64,000 nt of DNA from Pandoraea capi (lineage in GTDB: Bacteria; Pseudomonadota; Gammaproteobacteria; Burkholderiales; Burkholderiaceae), in contig NZ_CABPRV010000007.1 in assembly GCF_902459735.1 (NCBI RefSeq), positions 62,001 through 126,000 of the forward strand, read 5' to 3'. Shown piece after piece: positions 44,177 through 53,423 of the stretch; position 1 is the stretch's first letter, and each line of letters begins with the position of its first letter. Made by a program: the position numbers and the translations under genes. The notes beneath the pieces were generated by a model, which had not been told where the DNA came from, did not search any database, and worked only from the letters and a program-made list of their open reading frames with translations.

Positions 44177-45559
44177 ATGACTTCACATTCGACGACGGCG
44201 TCACAGCCGTTCGGCGGCACACCCGCGCCTGCGGCGAGTGCAACGGTGGTCGAGGAATCGACCTATCGCAAGATCGCCTGGCGCACGCTGCCATTGCTGT
44301 TCGTGTGCTACATCATCAACTACATCGACCGCGCGAACATCGGCATCGCGCAGATTCAGTTCAAGGCGGATCTGCACTTCAGCGATCTCGTCTACGGCAT
44401 TGGCGCCGGGCTGTTCTTCGTCGGCTTTCTGCTCTTCGAGGTGCCGAGCAATCTGATGCTCGCCCGCATGGGCGCACGCAAGACGCTGCTGCGCATCATG
44501 ACGCTCTGGGGCGCGGTGTCCTGCGCCATGATGTTCGTGCGCACGCCCACGGAGTTTTATGTCGCCCGCATGCTGCTCGGCGCGGCCGAGGCGGGTTTCT
44601 TCCCCGGCCTGATCCTGTATCTCAGCTACTGGTTCCCGGCGGAGCGGCGGGCGCGCGTGACTGCGTTGTCGTTCGTCGCCATTCCGATTGCGACGATGAT
44701 CGGTGCGCCCACGTCGGGCTGGATCATGCGCAGCTTTCATGAGATTCACGGACTGGCCGGCTGGCAGTGGATGTTCCTGCTCGAAGGGCTGCCTGCTATC
44801 GTGTTGGGCGTCGTTGTCTTCTTCGCGCTTGAAGACAGGCCCGAGTCGGCGAAGTGGCTGAGTGCAGACGAGAAGGCGCGGCTCACGAGCGTGCTCGGCG
44901 AGGAGCGCCGTCAGAAGGCGAGCAAGGGTGGTCATAGTCATGGCGGTGGCCACGGCGGCACGCTGGCGGCGCTGCGCGACTGGCGTGTCTACGTCGCGGG
45001 ACTCGTGTCGTTCTGCGCGTATGTGCTGGCCAGCACCATCGCGTTCTATGCGCCGCTGGTGATCCAGTCCACCGGTGTGAAGGATCCGTTCCACGTGGGG
45101 CTGCTCTCGGCGGTGCCGCCGGTGGTCGGCATCGTGTCGATGCTGATCGTCAGTCGTCATTCGGACCGCCATCGCGAGCGTCGCTGGCATGCTGCCGTGC
45201 CGCTGATGTTCGCGGCCGTCAGCCTGATGGTGATGCCGTATCTGTCGCACAACCTTGGACTCGCCGTACTGCTGCTCGCAATTGCGACGGCCGGACACCT
45301 GTCGAGTCTGTCGGTGTTCTGGACGATTCCGTCGACGTACCTGGCGCCCGCCAGCGCCGCGGCCGGGATTGCCGTCGTGAGCAGTATCGGGGCGCTGGGC
45401 GGGCTGGTCGGGCCGAGTGTGATCGGTTACGTGAAAACGACGACGGGTAGCCTGCCGCTGGGATTGCAGGTCGCGGGCTGCTTCGTGTTGTTCGGCAGCG
45501 TGCTATTGCTTGTCGGCATTCCAGCGCGGTTATTGCCCAAGGGGGCTTCTCGGTCCTGA
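44177..45559 (+). CDS. MFS transporter, anion:cation symporter (ACS) family
   Basis: 460-aa, 12-helix carrier for organic acid anions. YIDRANIGIAQIQFKADLHF in the first half, GILFFVGFLLFEVPSNLML-type helix 2 (read FFVGFLLFEVPSNLML here), and LGAAEAGFFPGLILYLSYWF are family marks. The central loop has a His/Gly-rich stretch (KGGHSHGGGHGG). ATG 44177 after GGAGGAGAC. 59 bases after the ligase gene; probably imports the acid that the cluster degrades. Confidence 0.9.
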   Translation: MTSHSTTASQPFGGTPAPAASATVVEESTYRKIAWRTLPLLFVCYIINYIDRANIGIAQIQFKADLHFSDLVYGIGAGLFFVGFLLFEVPSNLMLARMGARKTLLRIMTLWGAVSCAMMFVRTPTEFYVARMLLGAAEAGFFPGLILYLSYWFPAERRARVTALSFVAIPIATMIGAPTSGWIMRSFHEIHGLAGWQWMFLLEGLPAIVLGVVVFFALEDRPESAKWLSADEKARLTSVLGEERRQKASKGGHSHGGGHGGTLAALRDWRVYVAGLVSFCAYVLASTIAFYAPLVIQSTGVKDPFHVGLLSAVPPVVGIVSMLIVSRHSDRHRERRWHAAVPLMFAAVSLMVMPYLSHNLGLAVLLLAIATAGHLSSLSVFWTIPSTYLAPASAAAGIAVVSSIGALGGLVGPSVIGYVKTTTGSLPLGLQVAGCFVLFGSVLLLVGIPARLLPKGASRS

Positions 45560-45691
45560 AACGGCGTTGTGAACCGCTCGCGTCGGTAGGGTGGTTCGGG
45601 GCTGGTTTCGGGGTGTTCGCGGGTTTGACCGGGCATTGGCGAGGCGATAGCATGACGCCATTCCATTCCACCGTTCCGGCCCGCCCGACAC

Positions 45692-46207
45692 ATGCCCAAG
45701 CCTAACCCTTCGCGCTCGCCAGAACCGGCGAGCGCCGCACCGTCCGACTTGCGGCAGCTCACGTCGTTTCAACTGCGTCAACTGACGAACATCTACACGA
45801 AGGGGTCGTCGAGCGTCTACGAGCGCAACTTCGGCCTGACGCTCAACGAATGGCGTTCCATCGCGCTGCTCCACAGCAGCGCGGGCATGTCGCTCAATCG
45901 CCTTGCCGAGCAGGCGCAGTTCGATCGCGGGCTGATGAGCCGCACGGTCAGTGCGCTCGAAGCGCGGGGCATTCTCCAGCGCAGCACCGACAGCGCCGAT
46001 GCGCGCGGCGTCGTGATCTCGCTCACGGCGACCGGCCGCGATCTCGTCAAACAAGTCTTTCCCGTTGCCGAAGAACTCAACGACCGGCTGTTGTCCGTGC
46101 TGACGCGCGCAGAGCGCGATGCGTTGCCCAAGATACTTGACAAGCTCACGTATCAGGCGAGGATCATGCTGGATCAGGAGCGGGAGGAGGCTGGCGAAGA
46201 CCTGTGA
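45692..46207 (+). CDS. MarR-family transcriptional regulator
   Basis: 171-aa winged-helix regulator with the standard core: LTLNEWRSIALLHSSAGMSL, recognition helix region EQAQFDRGLMSRTVSALEARG and wing RSTDSADARGVVISLTATG. N-terminal 20 residues are Pro/Ser-rich. Start ATG 45692, no clear ribosome site. It lies between the acyl-CoA operon and the nitronate monooxygenase gene, and TTGAC dyads are present in both control regions, so it likely controls the cluster, probably as a repressor released by an acyl-CoA. Confidence 0.9.
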   Translation: MPKPNPSRSPEPASAAPSDLRQLTSFQLRQLTNIYTKGSSSVYERNFGLTLNEWRSIALLHSSAGMSLNRLAEQAQFDRGLMSRTVSALEARGILQRSTDSADARGVVISLTATGRDLVKQVFPVAEELNDRLLSVLTRAERDALPKILDKLTYQARIMLDQEREEAGEDL

Positions 46208-46234
46208 TGTTGTTGGGTTTTGTGCAGTAAATTG

Positions 46235-46280
46235 TTTGACATTGCATCATATGTCCCTTAGATTGACGAGCATCGTCAAT
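46235..46280. promoter_or_regulatory. Two candidate MarR operators upstream of the nitronate monooxygenase gene
   Basis: TTTGACATTGCATCA at 46235-46249 and a perfect dyad ATTGACGA-GCA-TCGTCAAT at 46262-46280, the latter 32 bases before the start codon. They share TTGAC half-sites with the HMGL/hydratase gap. Confidence 0.55.
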
Positions 46281-46312
46281 GCGCGTCTGCGCGGTATTTC
46301 GAGGGACTTTTC

Positions 46313-47257
46313 ATGCTTCAGACCCGCCTCACTCGGCTGTTGAATATCAAATATCCCATCATCCAGGCCGGGATGAGCTGGGCGTCGTCGAACGCGGCGT
46401 TGCCGATTGCCGTGTCCAATGCCGGCGGTCTGGGCGTGATTGCTGCCGGGCCGATGTATCTCGATGCCTTTCGCGACACCGTGCGCGAAGTGAAGGCGGC
46501 GACCCAAGGCGCGTTTGCCGTCAATATTCCCTTGTACCGGCCGCAGGCCGAGCAGTTTCTCGATGTCATCGAGGAGGAGGGCGTGCCCGTCGTGATCGCA
46601 TCGCAGGGCGGTCCGAAGGCGCACCTTGCGCGCTTCCAGTCGCGAGGCGTTCGCTGGATACACGTGGTCTCGACGATGCCGCATGCGCGCAAGGCGGCTG
46701 ACGCCGGTGTCGATGCTCTCGTGGTGGTCGGTGCGGAGGCGGGTGGACATCCGCCGGTCAATGGCGTGAGCACGCTCGTGGCCGTGCGCCGGGCCGTCGT
46801 CGAGTTCGATCTGCCGATCATCGCCGGGGGCGGTGTGGCGGATGGCTATGGCGTTGCGGCGTTGCTCGCGCTGGGCGCGGACGCCGTGCAACTCGGTACA
46901 CGCTTTCTGGCCACGCGTGAGGCAGGCGTCCACGAGAATTACAAGCGTGCCGTGCTCGATACCGACATCGACGGCACGACGCTCGTCGGCGTGCGCGGAT
47001 TGCCGGTGCGCATGACACGCAACCGTTTCGCCGAACGCGTGCTGCTTGCCGACAAAAACGAACCGGACGACGCGGCGTACGACACGCTCTTCAAATCCAG
47101 CTCGCTCAAGCAGGCGGCACTCGACGGCGACACTGACTGGGGCAAGGTCGAACTCGGCCAGTCGGCCGGGCTGATCGGCGACCTGCCCGGTGCGGCGGAC
47201 GTCATGGCCAGGCTCGTGGAAGAGTGCGAGCGCGCGGCGCACCGGCTCGCGGGCTGA
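46313..47257 (+). CDS. Nitronate monooxygenase-family FMN enzyme
   Basis: 314-aa FMN TIM-barrel protein of the 2-nitropropane dioxygenase/FabK family. IIQAGMSWASSNAALPIAVS start, VVGAEAGGHPP with the active-site His, IIAGGGVADGYGVAALLALGADAV phosphate-binding region (read in parts) and LGTRFLAT. Oxidises nitronates or acts as an enoyl reductase-like flavoprotein; members in acyl-CoA clusters often lack a proven role. ATG 46313 with GAGGGA before it. Follows the MarR gene by 105 bases. Confidence 0.9.
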   Translation: MLQTRLTRLLNIKYPIIQAGMSWASSNAALPIAVSNAGGLGVIAAGPMYLDAFRDTVREVKAATQGAFAVNIPLYRPQAEQFLDVIEEEGVPVVIASQGGPKAHLARFQSRGVRWIHVVSTMPHARKAADAGVDALVVVGAEAGGHPPVNGVSTLVAVRRAVVEFDLPIIAGGGVADGYGVAALLALGADAVQLGTRFLATREAGVHENYKRAVLDTDIDGTTLVGVRGLPVRMTRNRFAERVLLADKNEPDDAAYDTLFKSSSLKQAALDGDTDWGKVELGQSAGLIGDLPGAADVMARLVEECERAAHRLAG

Positions 47258-47350
47258 CGCGCTCGACTTCGGGCGCCGGCACTGGCATGGACGACGATCG
47301 CGCACGGATTGCCGCCGGTCGTCGATTTCGTCATTTTTTTGTAATTTCTG

Positions 47351-47366
47351 CGTCAGTTCTCTGACG
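47351..47366. promoter_or_regulatory. Dyad upstream of the exported hydrolase gene
   Basis: CGTCAG-TTCT-CTGACG, 6-bp perfect arms, 90 bases ahead of the hydrolase start and about 30 bases before TAGACT (47390-47395), a possible -10 box. A partial direct repeat TTCTGCGTC / TTCTCTGACGTC overlaps it, which would suit an OmpR-type regulator such as the one encoded downstream. Confidence 0.4.
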
Positions 47367-47455
47367 TCCCCCGCTCCTTAGACTGGCTTCACGTTGTTCA
47401 CCGCAACGTCCGTATCCGGATGAACGAAGTCACGAAGTCAACTCAAGGAGCTCAC

Positions 47456-48262
47456 ATGCCCACTCGCCAACTGCGCGCTATCGCTGCGCGTACTGCTACT
47501 GCCGGCGCGCTGCTTGCCGCCGCCGCTGCTGCCGTCTTCCCCGCCGTGTCGGCGCATGCCGCCCCGGCGGCCACCGGTCCGATCAAGAACATCGTGCTCG
47601 TGCACGGCGCGTTCGTCGGCGGCGCCGGCTGGCGTCCGGTCTACGACCTGCTGGTCAAGGACGGCTATCACGTCACGCTGGTGCAGGAGCCGCTGACGTC
47701 GTTCCAGGAAGACGTGACCGCCACCAAGCGCGTGCTCGACGGTCTGGACGGCCCGGCAGTGCTGGTAGGCCACAGCTACGGCGGTGCGATCATCACCGAA
47801 GCGGGCAACGACGAACACGTCAAGGCGCTGGTGTACATCGCCGCGCACGCGCTGGATGTGGGCGAAACCGAAGCCAGCAACGGCAAGAAGTTTCCGAATC
47901 TGACCAAAGCGGTCGTGAAGACGCCGGACAACTACCTGTACCTGAACCCGAAGGACTATCCGGCCGACTTCGCCGCCGACCTGCCGCGCGCGCAGGCCGA
48001 ATTCGAAGCCAACGCGCAGATGCCGACGGCCGCCTCGGTCTTCACCGCCCTGATCCCCGATCCGGCATGGAAGACGAAGCCGTCGTGGTATATGGTGGCC
48101 AAGGCCGACCGCATCATCAACCCGGATCTGGAACGGATGTATGCGGCACGTGCCCATGCCCACACCGTCGAGATCGAGGGCGCCAGCCACTCGGTGTACG
48201 AGTCGCATCCGCAGGCCGTGGCGCGTCTGATCGAAGAAGCAGCGAACGCAGCGGGCAAGTAA
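47456..48262 (+). CDS. Exported alpha/beta-hydrolase
   Basis: 268 aa with an Ala-rich signal peptide (cut near SAHA/AP, about residue 34-35). Catalytic triad: Ser in GHSYGG, Asp in KADRIINPDL, His in GASHSVYESHP; oxyanion strand IVLVHGAFVGGAGW. Similar exported hydrolases of the salicylate/methylester esterase-like group are common; natural substrate unknown. ATG 47456 after AAGGAGCTCAC; an upstream in-frame ATG at 47420 is rejected. Located in front of the two-component genes, which may regulate it. Confidence 0.9.
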   Translation: MPTRQLRAIAARTATAGALLAAAAAAVFPAVSAHAAPAATGPIKNIVLVHGAFVGGAGWRPVYDLLVKDGYHVTLVQEPLTSFQEDVTATKRVLDGLDGPAVLVGHSYGGAIITEAGNDEHVKALVYIAAHALDVGETEASNGKKFPNLTKAVVKTPDNYLYLNPKDYPADFAADLPRAQAEFEANAQMPTAASVFTALIPDPAWKTKPSWYMVAKADRIINPDLERMYAARAHAHTVEIEGASHSVYESHPQAVARLIEEAANAAGK

Positions 48263-48307
48263 GTCTGCGAGTAAGCTGGCGGTGACCGACGGTCGACCGC
48301 CAACCGG

Positions 48308-48330
48308 ATGGCGGCCCTGGAGGCCGCCAT
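48308..48330 (+). terminator. Hairpin between hydrolase and response-regulator genes
   Basis: ATGGCGGCC-CTGGA-GGCCGCCAT, perfect 9-bp stem, 45 bases after the hydrolase stop. A weak T-run (GATTTTT) occurs only 17 bases later. Confidence 0.5.
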
Positions 48331-48370
48331 GCCGCTATCGCCATTGGATTTTTGAGAGCCTGCCGACACC

Positions 48371-49045
48371 ATGCGCATTCTGGTCATAGATGATGAAGCG
48401 AAGACTGGCGAATATTTGCAGAACGGCCTGACCGAAGCCGGGTATGTGGTCGACGTGGCGCCCAACGGCATCGACGGTCTGCATATGGCACAGGAGCTGA
48501 CGTACGACCTGATTCTGCTCGACGTCATGATGCCCGGCATGGACGGGTGGACGGTGATGCGCAAGCTGGGGGATCGCACGCGCACGCCGGTGCTGTTCCT
48601 GAGTGCGCGGGGCACGCTCGAAGACCGTCTCAAAGGGCTCGATCTCGGCGCGGACGACTACCTTGTCAAGCCGTTTTCCTTTGCGGAGTTGCTCGCACGC
48701 ATTCGCATCATTCTGCGACGCGGGCAGCCGCAGTCGACCGACGATGTCTTACGCGTCGGCGATCTCTGCGTCGATGTGACCAAACGTCGCGTCGAGCGCG
48801 GCGGCACGCGCATTACGCTGACCAACAAGGAATTCAATCTGCTGCACTTCTTCGTGCAGCACCCGGGCGAAGTCCTGTCGCGTGCGCTGATTGCATCGCG
48901 CGTGTGGGACATGAATTTCGACAGCGATACGAATGTGGTCGACGTGGCGGTGCGACGTCTGCGGCAGAAGATCGACGAGCCGTTCGCCACGCGATTGATC
49001 CACACCGTGCATGGCGTGGGCTATCGCTGCGAGGAGATCGAATGA
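48371..49045 (+). CDS. OmpR-family response regulator (heavy-metal type, CusR/IrlR-like)
   Basis: 224-aa regulator: receiver domain (1-118) with phospho-acceptor Asp51 in [11 protein letters not shown], Lys in DYLVKPFSF, and a winged-helix effector (125-224) ending in [15 protein letters not shown]. Activated by its kinase to control promoters, often for copper, oxidative or envelope stress. ATG overlap with the kinase gene couples the pair. Confidence 0.94.
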   Translation: MRILVIDDEAKTGEYLQNGLTEAGYVVDVAPNGIDGLHMAQELTYDLILLDVMMPGMDGWTVMRKLGDRTRTPVLFLSARGTLEDRLKGLDLGADDYLVKPFSFAELLARIRIILRRGQPQSTDDVLRVGDLCVDVTKRRVERGGTRITLTNKEFNLLHFFVQHPGEVLSRALIASRVWDMNFDSDTNVVDVAVRRLRQKIDEPFATRLIHTVHGVGYRCEEIE

Positions 49046-50466
49046 CGGCCTTCTCCGGCACTACGGAAACGGCGCACGACAAACGCATGTCGCTCAGCAC
49101 GCGGCTGGCGCTTGGCTTTGCGCTGATGGCGTTCGTCGCGATGGCGGTGGTCGGCTTCGCGCTGTACTGGAAGCTTGAGGCGCAACTGGTGGTGCGCGAC
49201 GATGGCGCGCTGGTCACGCGTGTCGATCAACTGCGCACGTTGATGCAGGATGTCGACGCGCACGATCTCATTCGCGACAAGCCGCACCTGTTCGCCAACA
49301 TGCTGGGGAACACCGAGTCGCTGCTGGTCGTGGGTTACCCCGGCGAGCCGCCCCTCATCGAGGTGAATCCCGGGCGAGCGATCGTGCCGCCAGTCACACC
49401 CGTCGCACCCGACGCTCCGTTGACGCTCGACGCCGTGCATCACACGCAGGCGGCTGATGGCACCCCGTTCATCTACGTCGCTGCGACCGCGCATGGGGTT
49501 GCCGGCCAGCGCGATCTGCAAATCATGTCGGGCCGACTGATGACCGAGCGCACGCGCATGCTGAGCGATTACCGCACCCAGATATTCCTGTTTGCGACGA
49601 CAGCGGCCTGTCTCGCGGCGCTGCTCGCGTTCTGGCTGGCGCGGCGGAGCATGCGTCCGCTGCGGCGGCTGGCAGTGCAGACGGCGTCCATTGGCGTCGG
49701 CACGCTCTCCACGCGGCTGCCGCAGCGCGACACCCCGGCCGAACTCGATGCGCTCGTCGTGTCGATCAACGCGATGCTCGGGCGGCTGGAGCGGGGCTTC
49801 ACGCAATTGCAGCAGGTCTCGGCCGACATGGCGCACGACTTGCGCACGCCCATCGGCAACTTGCTGGGGCAGACGGAGGTCGGCCTCAGCCATTCGCGCG
49901 AGCCCGTGTATTACCAGCGTCTGCTGGGATCGAACTTCGAGGAACTGCAACGTCTCTCGAAGATGATCGACAACATGCTGTTCCTCGCGCGTGCCGAACA
50001 TGCGGATCACGCTATCGACCGCCGTTCGCTGGACGTGGATGATGAATTCGAGCGCATCGCCGATTACTTCGAGGGGCTGGCGGACGAGCGTGGCCTGCGC
50101 ATCGAGCGTGAGGGCGACGGCGAAGTGCTGGCCGACGCCCAACTGCTGCGCCGCGCGATGGCCAACCTGCTGGCCAATGCGGTGCGGCACGCGAACGAGG
50201 GCAGCGCGATTCGCCTGATCGCCGAGCAGCGCAGCGACGAGACGCTGCTGCATGTGGAGAATCTTGGCGCGACGATCGAGGCGGCGCATCGCGATCGTTT
50301 GTTCGACCGGTTTTACCGGGCGGACGCGTCGCGTCAACGGTCCTCCGAGTCCAGCGGTCTCGGGCTGTCCATCGTGCGAAGCATCATGCAATTGCACGGC
50401 GGCGCTTGGCGTGTGACGAGCGAGAACGGCGTGACGCGCTTTACGCTGGCGTTCCCGAAGGCATGA
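49042..50466 (+). CDS. Heavy-metal-type sensor histidine kinase
   Basis: 474-aa membrane kinase: helix 1 about 21-43, periplasmic sensor domain (44-178), helix 2 about 179-199, HAMP (200-253), HisKA with phospho-His264 in [13 protein letters not shown], and ATPase domain with N box [11 protein letters not shown] and G box [12 protein letters not shown]. The periplasmic domain has the [14 protein letters not shown] region typical of the CusS/IrlS kinases. No cluster of Met or Cys, so copper sensing is uncertain. Overlaps the regulator gene by ATGA. Confidence 0.93.
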   Translation: MTAFSGTTETAHDKRMSLSTRLALGFALMAFVAMAVVGFALYWKLEAQLVVRDDGALVTRVDQLRTLMQDVDAHDLIRDKPHLFANMLGNTESLLVVGYPGEPPLIEVNPGRAIVPPVTPVAPDAPLTLDAVHHTQAADGTPFIYVAATAHGVAGQRDLQIMSGRLMTERTRMLSDYRTQIFLFATTAACLAALLAFWLARRSMRPLRRLAVQTASIGVGTLSTRLPQRDTPAELDALVVSINAMLGRLERGFTQLQQVSADMAHDLRTPIGNLLGQTEVGLSHSREPVYYQRLLGSNFEELQRLSKMIDNMLFLARAEHADHAIDRRSLDVDDEFERIADYFEGLADERGLRIEREGDGEVLADAQLLRRAMANLLANAVRHANEGSAIRLIAEQRSDETLLHVENLGATIEAAHRDRLFDRFYRADASRQRSSESSGLGLSIVRSIMQLHGGAWRVTSENGVTRFTLAFPKA

Positions 50467-50483
50467 CGCCCCCCGGGGCGTCA
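50464..50483. terminator. Hairpin at the end of the kinase gene
   Basis: TGACGCCCC-CC-GGGGCGTCA, perfect 9-bp arms, overlapping the kinase stop codon and placed before the convergent substrate-binding-protein gene. No T-run. Confidence 0.45.
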
Positions 50484-50512
50484 CGACCGAATGCCCTGAT
50501 TTCCCGATTTTC

Positions 50513-51427
50513 CTATCGCGTCCCGCCGTTGATCGGGAAGTCGGGCTTGGCATCCTTCGCCGTCAATCCCCATTTCTTCAGCAAGAGATCGTAGGTGCCG
50601 TCCTTCTGAAGCTTGAGTAACGCCTGCCGGATCAGGTTGGCTAGTTGCCTGCTTTTCTCATCGACTCCGAAGCCGATTCCGTAAGGGGCTTCCGCGTTGT
50701 AGTAGACGACCTTGTACTTCGCGGGAAACTTGCTCTCGTTGTAGTACCCGATCGGCGAATCGACCCACGCCACCTGACTTGCGCCGGTCGACAGCGACAA
50801 CAGCGTCATGTTCGAGTCGGGGTAGGTGGCTACCGTCACCGGTTGCTTGCCCGCCTTCTGACATTTGTCGCTCAGTATGCTGGCTTTCTCCATGGTCGCT
50901 GTGCCGCGCGGCAGCGCGAGTTGCATGCCGCAGAGATCGTCGAGCGATTGCAGTGTCTTCGCCTTGGACGGCAGCGCGATGACCGTCAGCCCCATGTCCA
51001 GATAATCGACGAAGGTCACGACTTTCTGGCGCGACGTGAAGTCCGAGAGCGACAGCAGGACATCGAAGCGGTTGGCGCTCAGCCCCGGAATCAGCGCATC
51101 GAAAGAGGATTGCGCGAGCCTGACCTTCAGATCGAGCACCGCCGCTGCGGCGGACAGCAGTTCCGGCGTGAAGCCGACGATATTGCCGTCCGCGTCGACG
51201 AACTTGATTGGTGCGACATCGGGATTGACGCCTGCCGTGAGCGTGCCCCGATCGCGATAGAACTTCGGCACCTGCGCGGCCAACGCCGGATCGACTTTGG
51301 GGGCGGGTAGGGGCGTTGTCTCCGCCGCGCTGGCCACGCCGGACACGCCAAGTGACAGCGTGGCAAGCGCGGTGGCGCAAGCGATGGAGAATACGCGACG
51401 TGTCGCGCAGAGGAAGTGACGAGTCAT
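50513..51427 (-). CDS. Amino-acid-type ABC transporter substrate-binding protein
   Basis: 304 aa, family 3 periplasmic binding protein. Signal peptide cut near VASA/AE (about 34); core GTLTAGVNPDVAPIKF, GFTPELLSAAAAVL, FDVLLSLSDFTSRQKVVTF. Two Cys (Cys in DDLCGMQ and in SDKCQK) could form a disulfide. ATG 51427 after GAGGCC. Last gene of a leftward operon with permease, ATPase, monooxygenase and flavin reductase. Ligand is likely an amino acid-like or organosulfur compound. Confidence 0.9.
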   Translation of the reverse strand: MTRHFLCATRRVFSIACATALATLSLGVSGVASAAETTPLPAPKVDPALAAQVPKFYRDRGTLTAGVNPDVAPIKFVDADGNIVGFTPELLSAAAAVLDLKVRLAQSSFDALIPGLSANRFDVLLSLSDFTSRQKVVTFVDYLDMGLTVIALPSKAKTLQSLDDLCGMQLALPRGTATMEKASILSDKCQKAGKQPVTVATYPDSNMTLLSLSTGASQVAWVDSPIGYYNESKFPAKYKVVYYNAEAPYGIGFGVDEKSRQLANLIRQALLKLQKDGTYDLLLKKWGLTAKDAKPDFPINGGTR

Positions 51428-51489
51428 GCGAAGGCCTCGATGAAAAGGGACGTGCCGGGCACGTCCGGATGGCGATGAATGCCGGCGGG

Positions 51490-51990
51490 TCATGCGGCTC
51501 GCTGCGGGCTGTGGGCGAAGTCCCGGTGATGCCAGAGCAGGCAGTCGGCCTCCCGCGCGTCGTTGACGGTTGCCTTGACGATCTGCCCGACGATGATGCT
51601 GTGGGTGAATCCGTCATGCACCTTTGCCAACTGACATTCGAAGACGACGACCGCGTCGAGCAATGTCGGCACGTCGAGATCGCCCGTGCGCCAGTGCGCC
51701 GGGTCGAATCGATCCGGGCCGCGCAGCGACGTGAAGCGCCGCGCCACCGGCAACTGCTCGGCCGACAGCAGATTGACCGCGAAGCGCCGGGTGCGAAGCA
51801 GGATGTCGTGCGCTGACGCCGACTTGTTGACGCACACGAGAATCGTTGCCGGGTCGGCCGACAGGCTGCATACCGAGGTGGCGATCAGTCCGGCGGGCGT
51901 GCCGTGCTCATAAGTCGTCACCGCCGTGATGCCGCTGGCGAAACACGTCATGGCGTGACGGAAGACGTCGGCGGAAATTTGTTCGTTCAT
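51490..51990 (-). CDS. Flavin reductase (FMN/FAD:NADH oxidoreductase component)
   Basis: 166-aa flavin reductase-like protein of the HpaC/RutF/SnaC type. FRHAMTCFASGITAVTTYEHG start, GLIATSVCSLSADPATILVCV and FAVNLLSAEQ are the flavin-binding marks. Supplies reduced FMN to the LLM monooxygenase encoded just upstream. Start at ATG 51990 with ATGAGGT eight bases before; ATG 51996 is also possible. Confidence 0.9.
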   Translation of the reverse strand: MNEQISADVFRHAMTCFASGITAVTTYEHGTPAGLIATSVCSLSADPATILVCVNKSASAHDILLRTRRFAVNLLSAEQLPVARRFTSLRGPDRFDPAHWRTGDLDVPTLLDAVVVFECQLAKVHDGFTHSIIVGQIVKATVNDAREADCLLWHHRDFAHSPQRAA

Positions 51991-52051
51991 GCTCATACCT
52001 CATGATCTCCGATGAAGCGGAGGCCTCATTCAGTCACTGTGAATCAGTCAA

Positions 52052-53368
52052 TCAGTCGCCGTAATGCAGCGTACCGAGTCCGAGGTTGCCGCGCAGCGTG
52101 CTGGCAGCGTACTCGGTGCGGAACAGGCCGCGACGGCGCAGTTCGGGCAGCACGAGTTCGACGAAGTCGTCGAGGCCGCCGGGAAGGATGGCGGGGCACA
52201 GGTTGAAGCCGTCCGCAGCGCCCTCGCGGAACCATGCCTCCATGTCGTCGACGATGTCCTCGGCCGTGCCGATGAGCTGACGTCCGCCCGATGCCCGGAT
52301 CTTGTAGAGCTGGCGAATCGTGAGATTGTCGCGACGTGCCATTTCGATCAGGCCGTTGCCGATGCTGCTCACCGGCCCGGAACTGGTATCCGGCACCGGC
52401 CCGTCGAGGTCGTAGCCGGAGAGGTCGCCCAGCGTGCTGTACAGGATCGACAGGCCGCTCAGCGGATCGATCAGCTCCTGCAACTGATCGAACTTGTCTT
52501 GCGCTTCCTGCCGGGTTCGGCCGACGTAAGGCGTCAGGCCTGGCATGATCAGGAGTTGATCCGGCGTGCGGCCATATTTCGCGAGACGGCCTTTCAGATC
52601 GGCGTAATAGGCCTTGGCCGACGCAATGTCGAATGAGGCGCTGTACACCACGTCGGCATTCTTCGCCGCGATTTCCCGGCCAGCCTCGGCCGCACCCGCC
52701 TGCACGATGATCGGACGGCCTTGCGGGGTTCGGGCGGAGTTCAGCGGCCCCCGCACCTGAAAATGTTTCCCCTTGTGGTTGGGGACATGCAGCTTGTCCT
52801 CGTCGTAAAACACGCCCGAGGCCTTATCGCGGATGAAGGCGTCGTCTTCCCAGCTATCCCAGAGCTTCTTCACGACGTCGACGAATTCGTCGGCGCGTTC
52901 ATATCGCACTTCGTAGCCGAGATGCTCGTCGCGATTGAAGTTCCACGCTTCCTGCTGCGACCAGGAGGTCACGACGTTCCAGCCCGCGCGGCCCGCACTG
53001 ATGTGGTCGATGGAGGCGTACTTGCGGGCGATGTGAAACGGCTCGTTGTACGTGGTCGATGCAGTGCCGACGAGGCCGATGCGCGACGTGCATGCGCCGA
53101 TGGCCGCGAGCAGCGTGAGCGGTTCGAGTTCGGCATTCTTCGCGTCGCGCGCTGCCGAACCGCGAGGCGTGTCGGAGGCTCTCACGCCGACGCCGTCCGC
53201 GAAGAAGATCATGTCGAACTTCGCGGCTTCCGCCTTACGTGCGCTTTCGAGAAAGTAGTGGAAATCGATGGCGCCGTCGGCCGGCACATCGGGATGCCGC
53301 CACGCGGCCATGTGATAGCCCAGATAACGCATCGAGACGCCGAGTCTCATCATTCCGTCGTTTGACAT
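52052..53368 (-). CDS. LLM-class FMN-dependent monooxygenase (NtaA/SnaA/DszA family)
   Basis: 438-aa flavin monooxygenase that uses FMNH2 and O2 to attack C-N or C-S bonds. MRYLGYHMAAWRHP start, FDMIFFADG, YNEPFHIARKYASIDHISAGR, and GWNVVTSWSQQEAWNF are family marks. Members degrade nitrilotriacetate, EDTA, dibenzothiophene sulfone or S-substituted cysteines. Start ATG 53368; the longer frame extends into the ATPase gene and is rejected. Coupled with a reductase and a polar-amino-acid transporter, it should degrade the imported compound. Confidence 0.92.
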   Translation of the reverse strand: MSNDGMMRLGVSMRYLGYHMAAWRHPDVPADGAIDFHYFLESARKAEAAKFDMIFFADGVGVRASDTPRGSAARDAKNAELEPLTLLAAIGACTSRIGLVGTASTTYNEPFHIARKYASIDHISAGRAGWNVVTSWSQQEAWNFNRDEHLGYEVRYERADEFVDVVKKLWDSWEDDAFIRDKASGVFYDEDKLHVPNHKGKHFQVRGPLNSARTPQGRPIIVQAGAAEAGREIAAKNADVVYSASFDIASAKAYYADLKGRLAKYGRTPDQLLIMPGLTPYVGRTRQEAQDKFDQLQELIDPLSGLSILYSTLGDLSGYDLDGPVPDTSSGPVSSIGNGLIEMARRDNLTIRQLYKIRASGGRQLIGTAEDIVDDMEAWFREGAADGFNLCPAILPGGLDDFVELVLPELRRRGLFRTEYAASTLRGNLGLGTLHYGD

Positions 53369-53423
53369 GTCGAATCCTGTTTTATCGAGTTTGTTATCGC
53401 GTGGGATGGGCGGGCGTGCGTCG

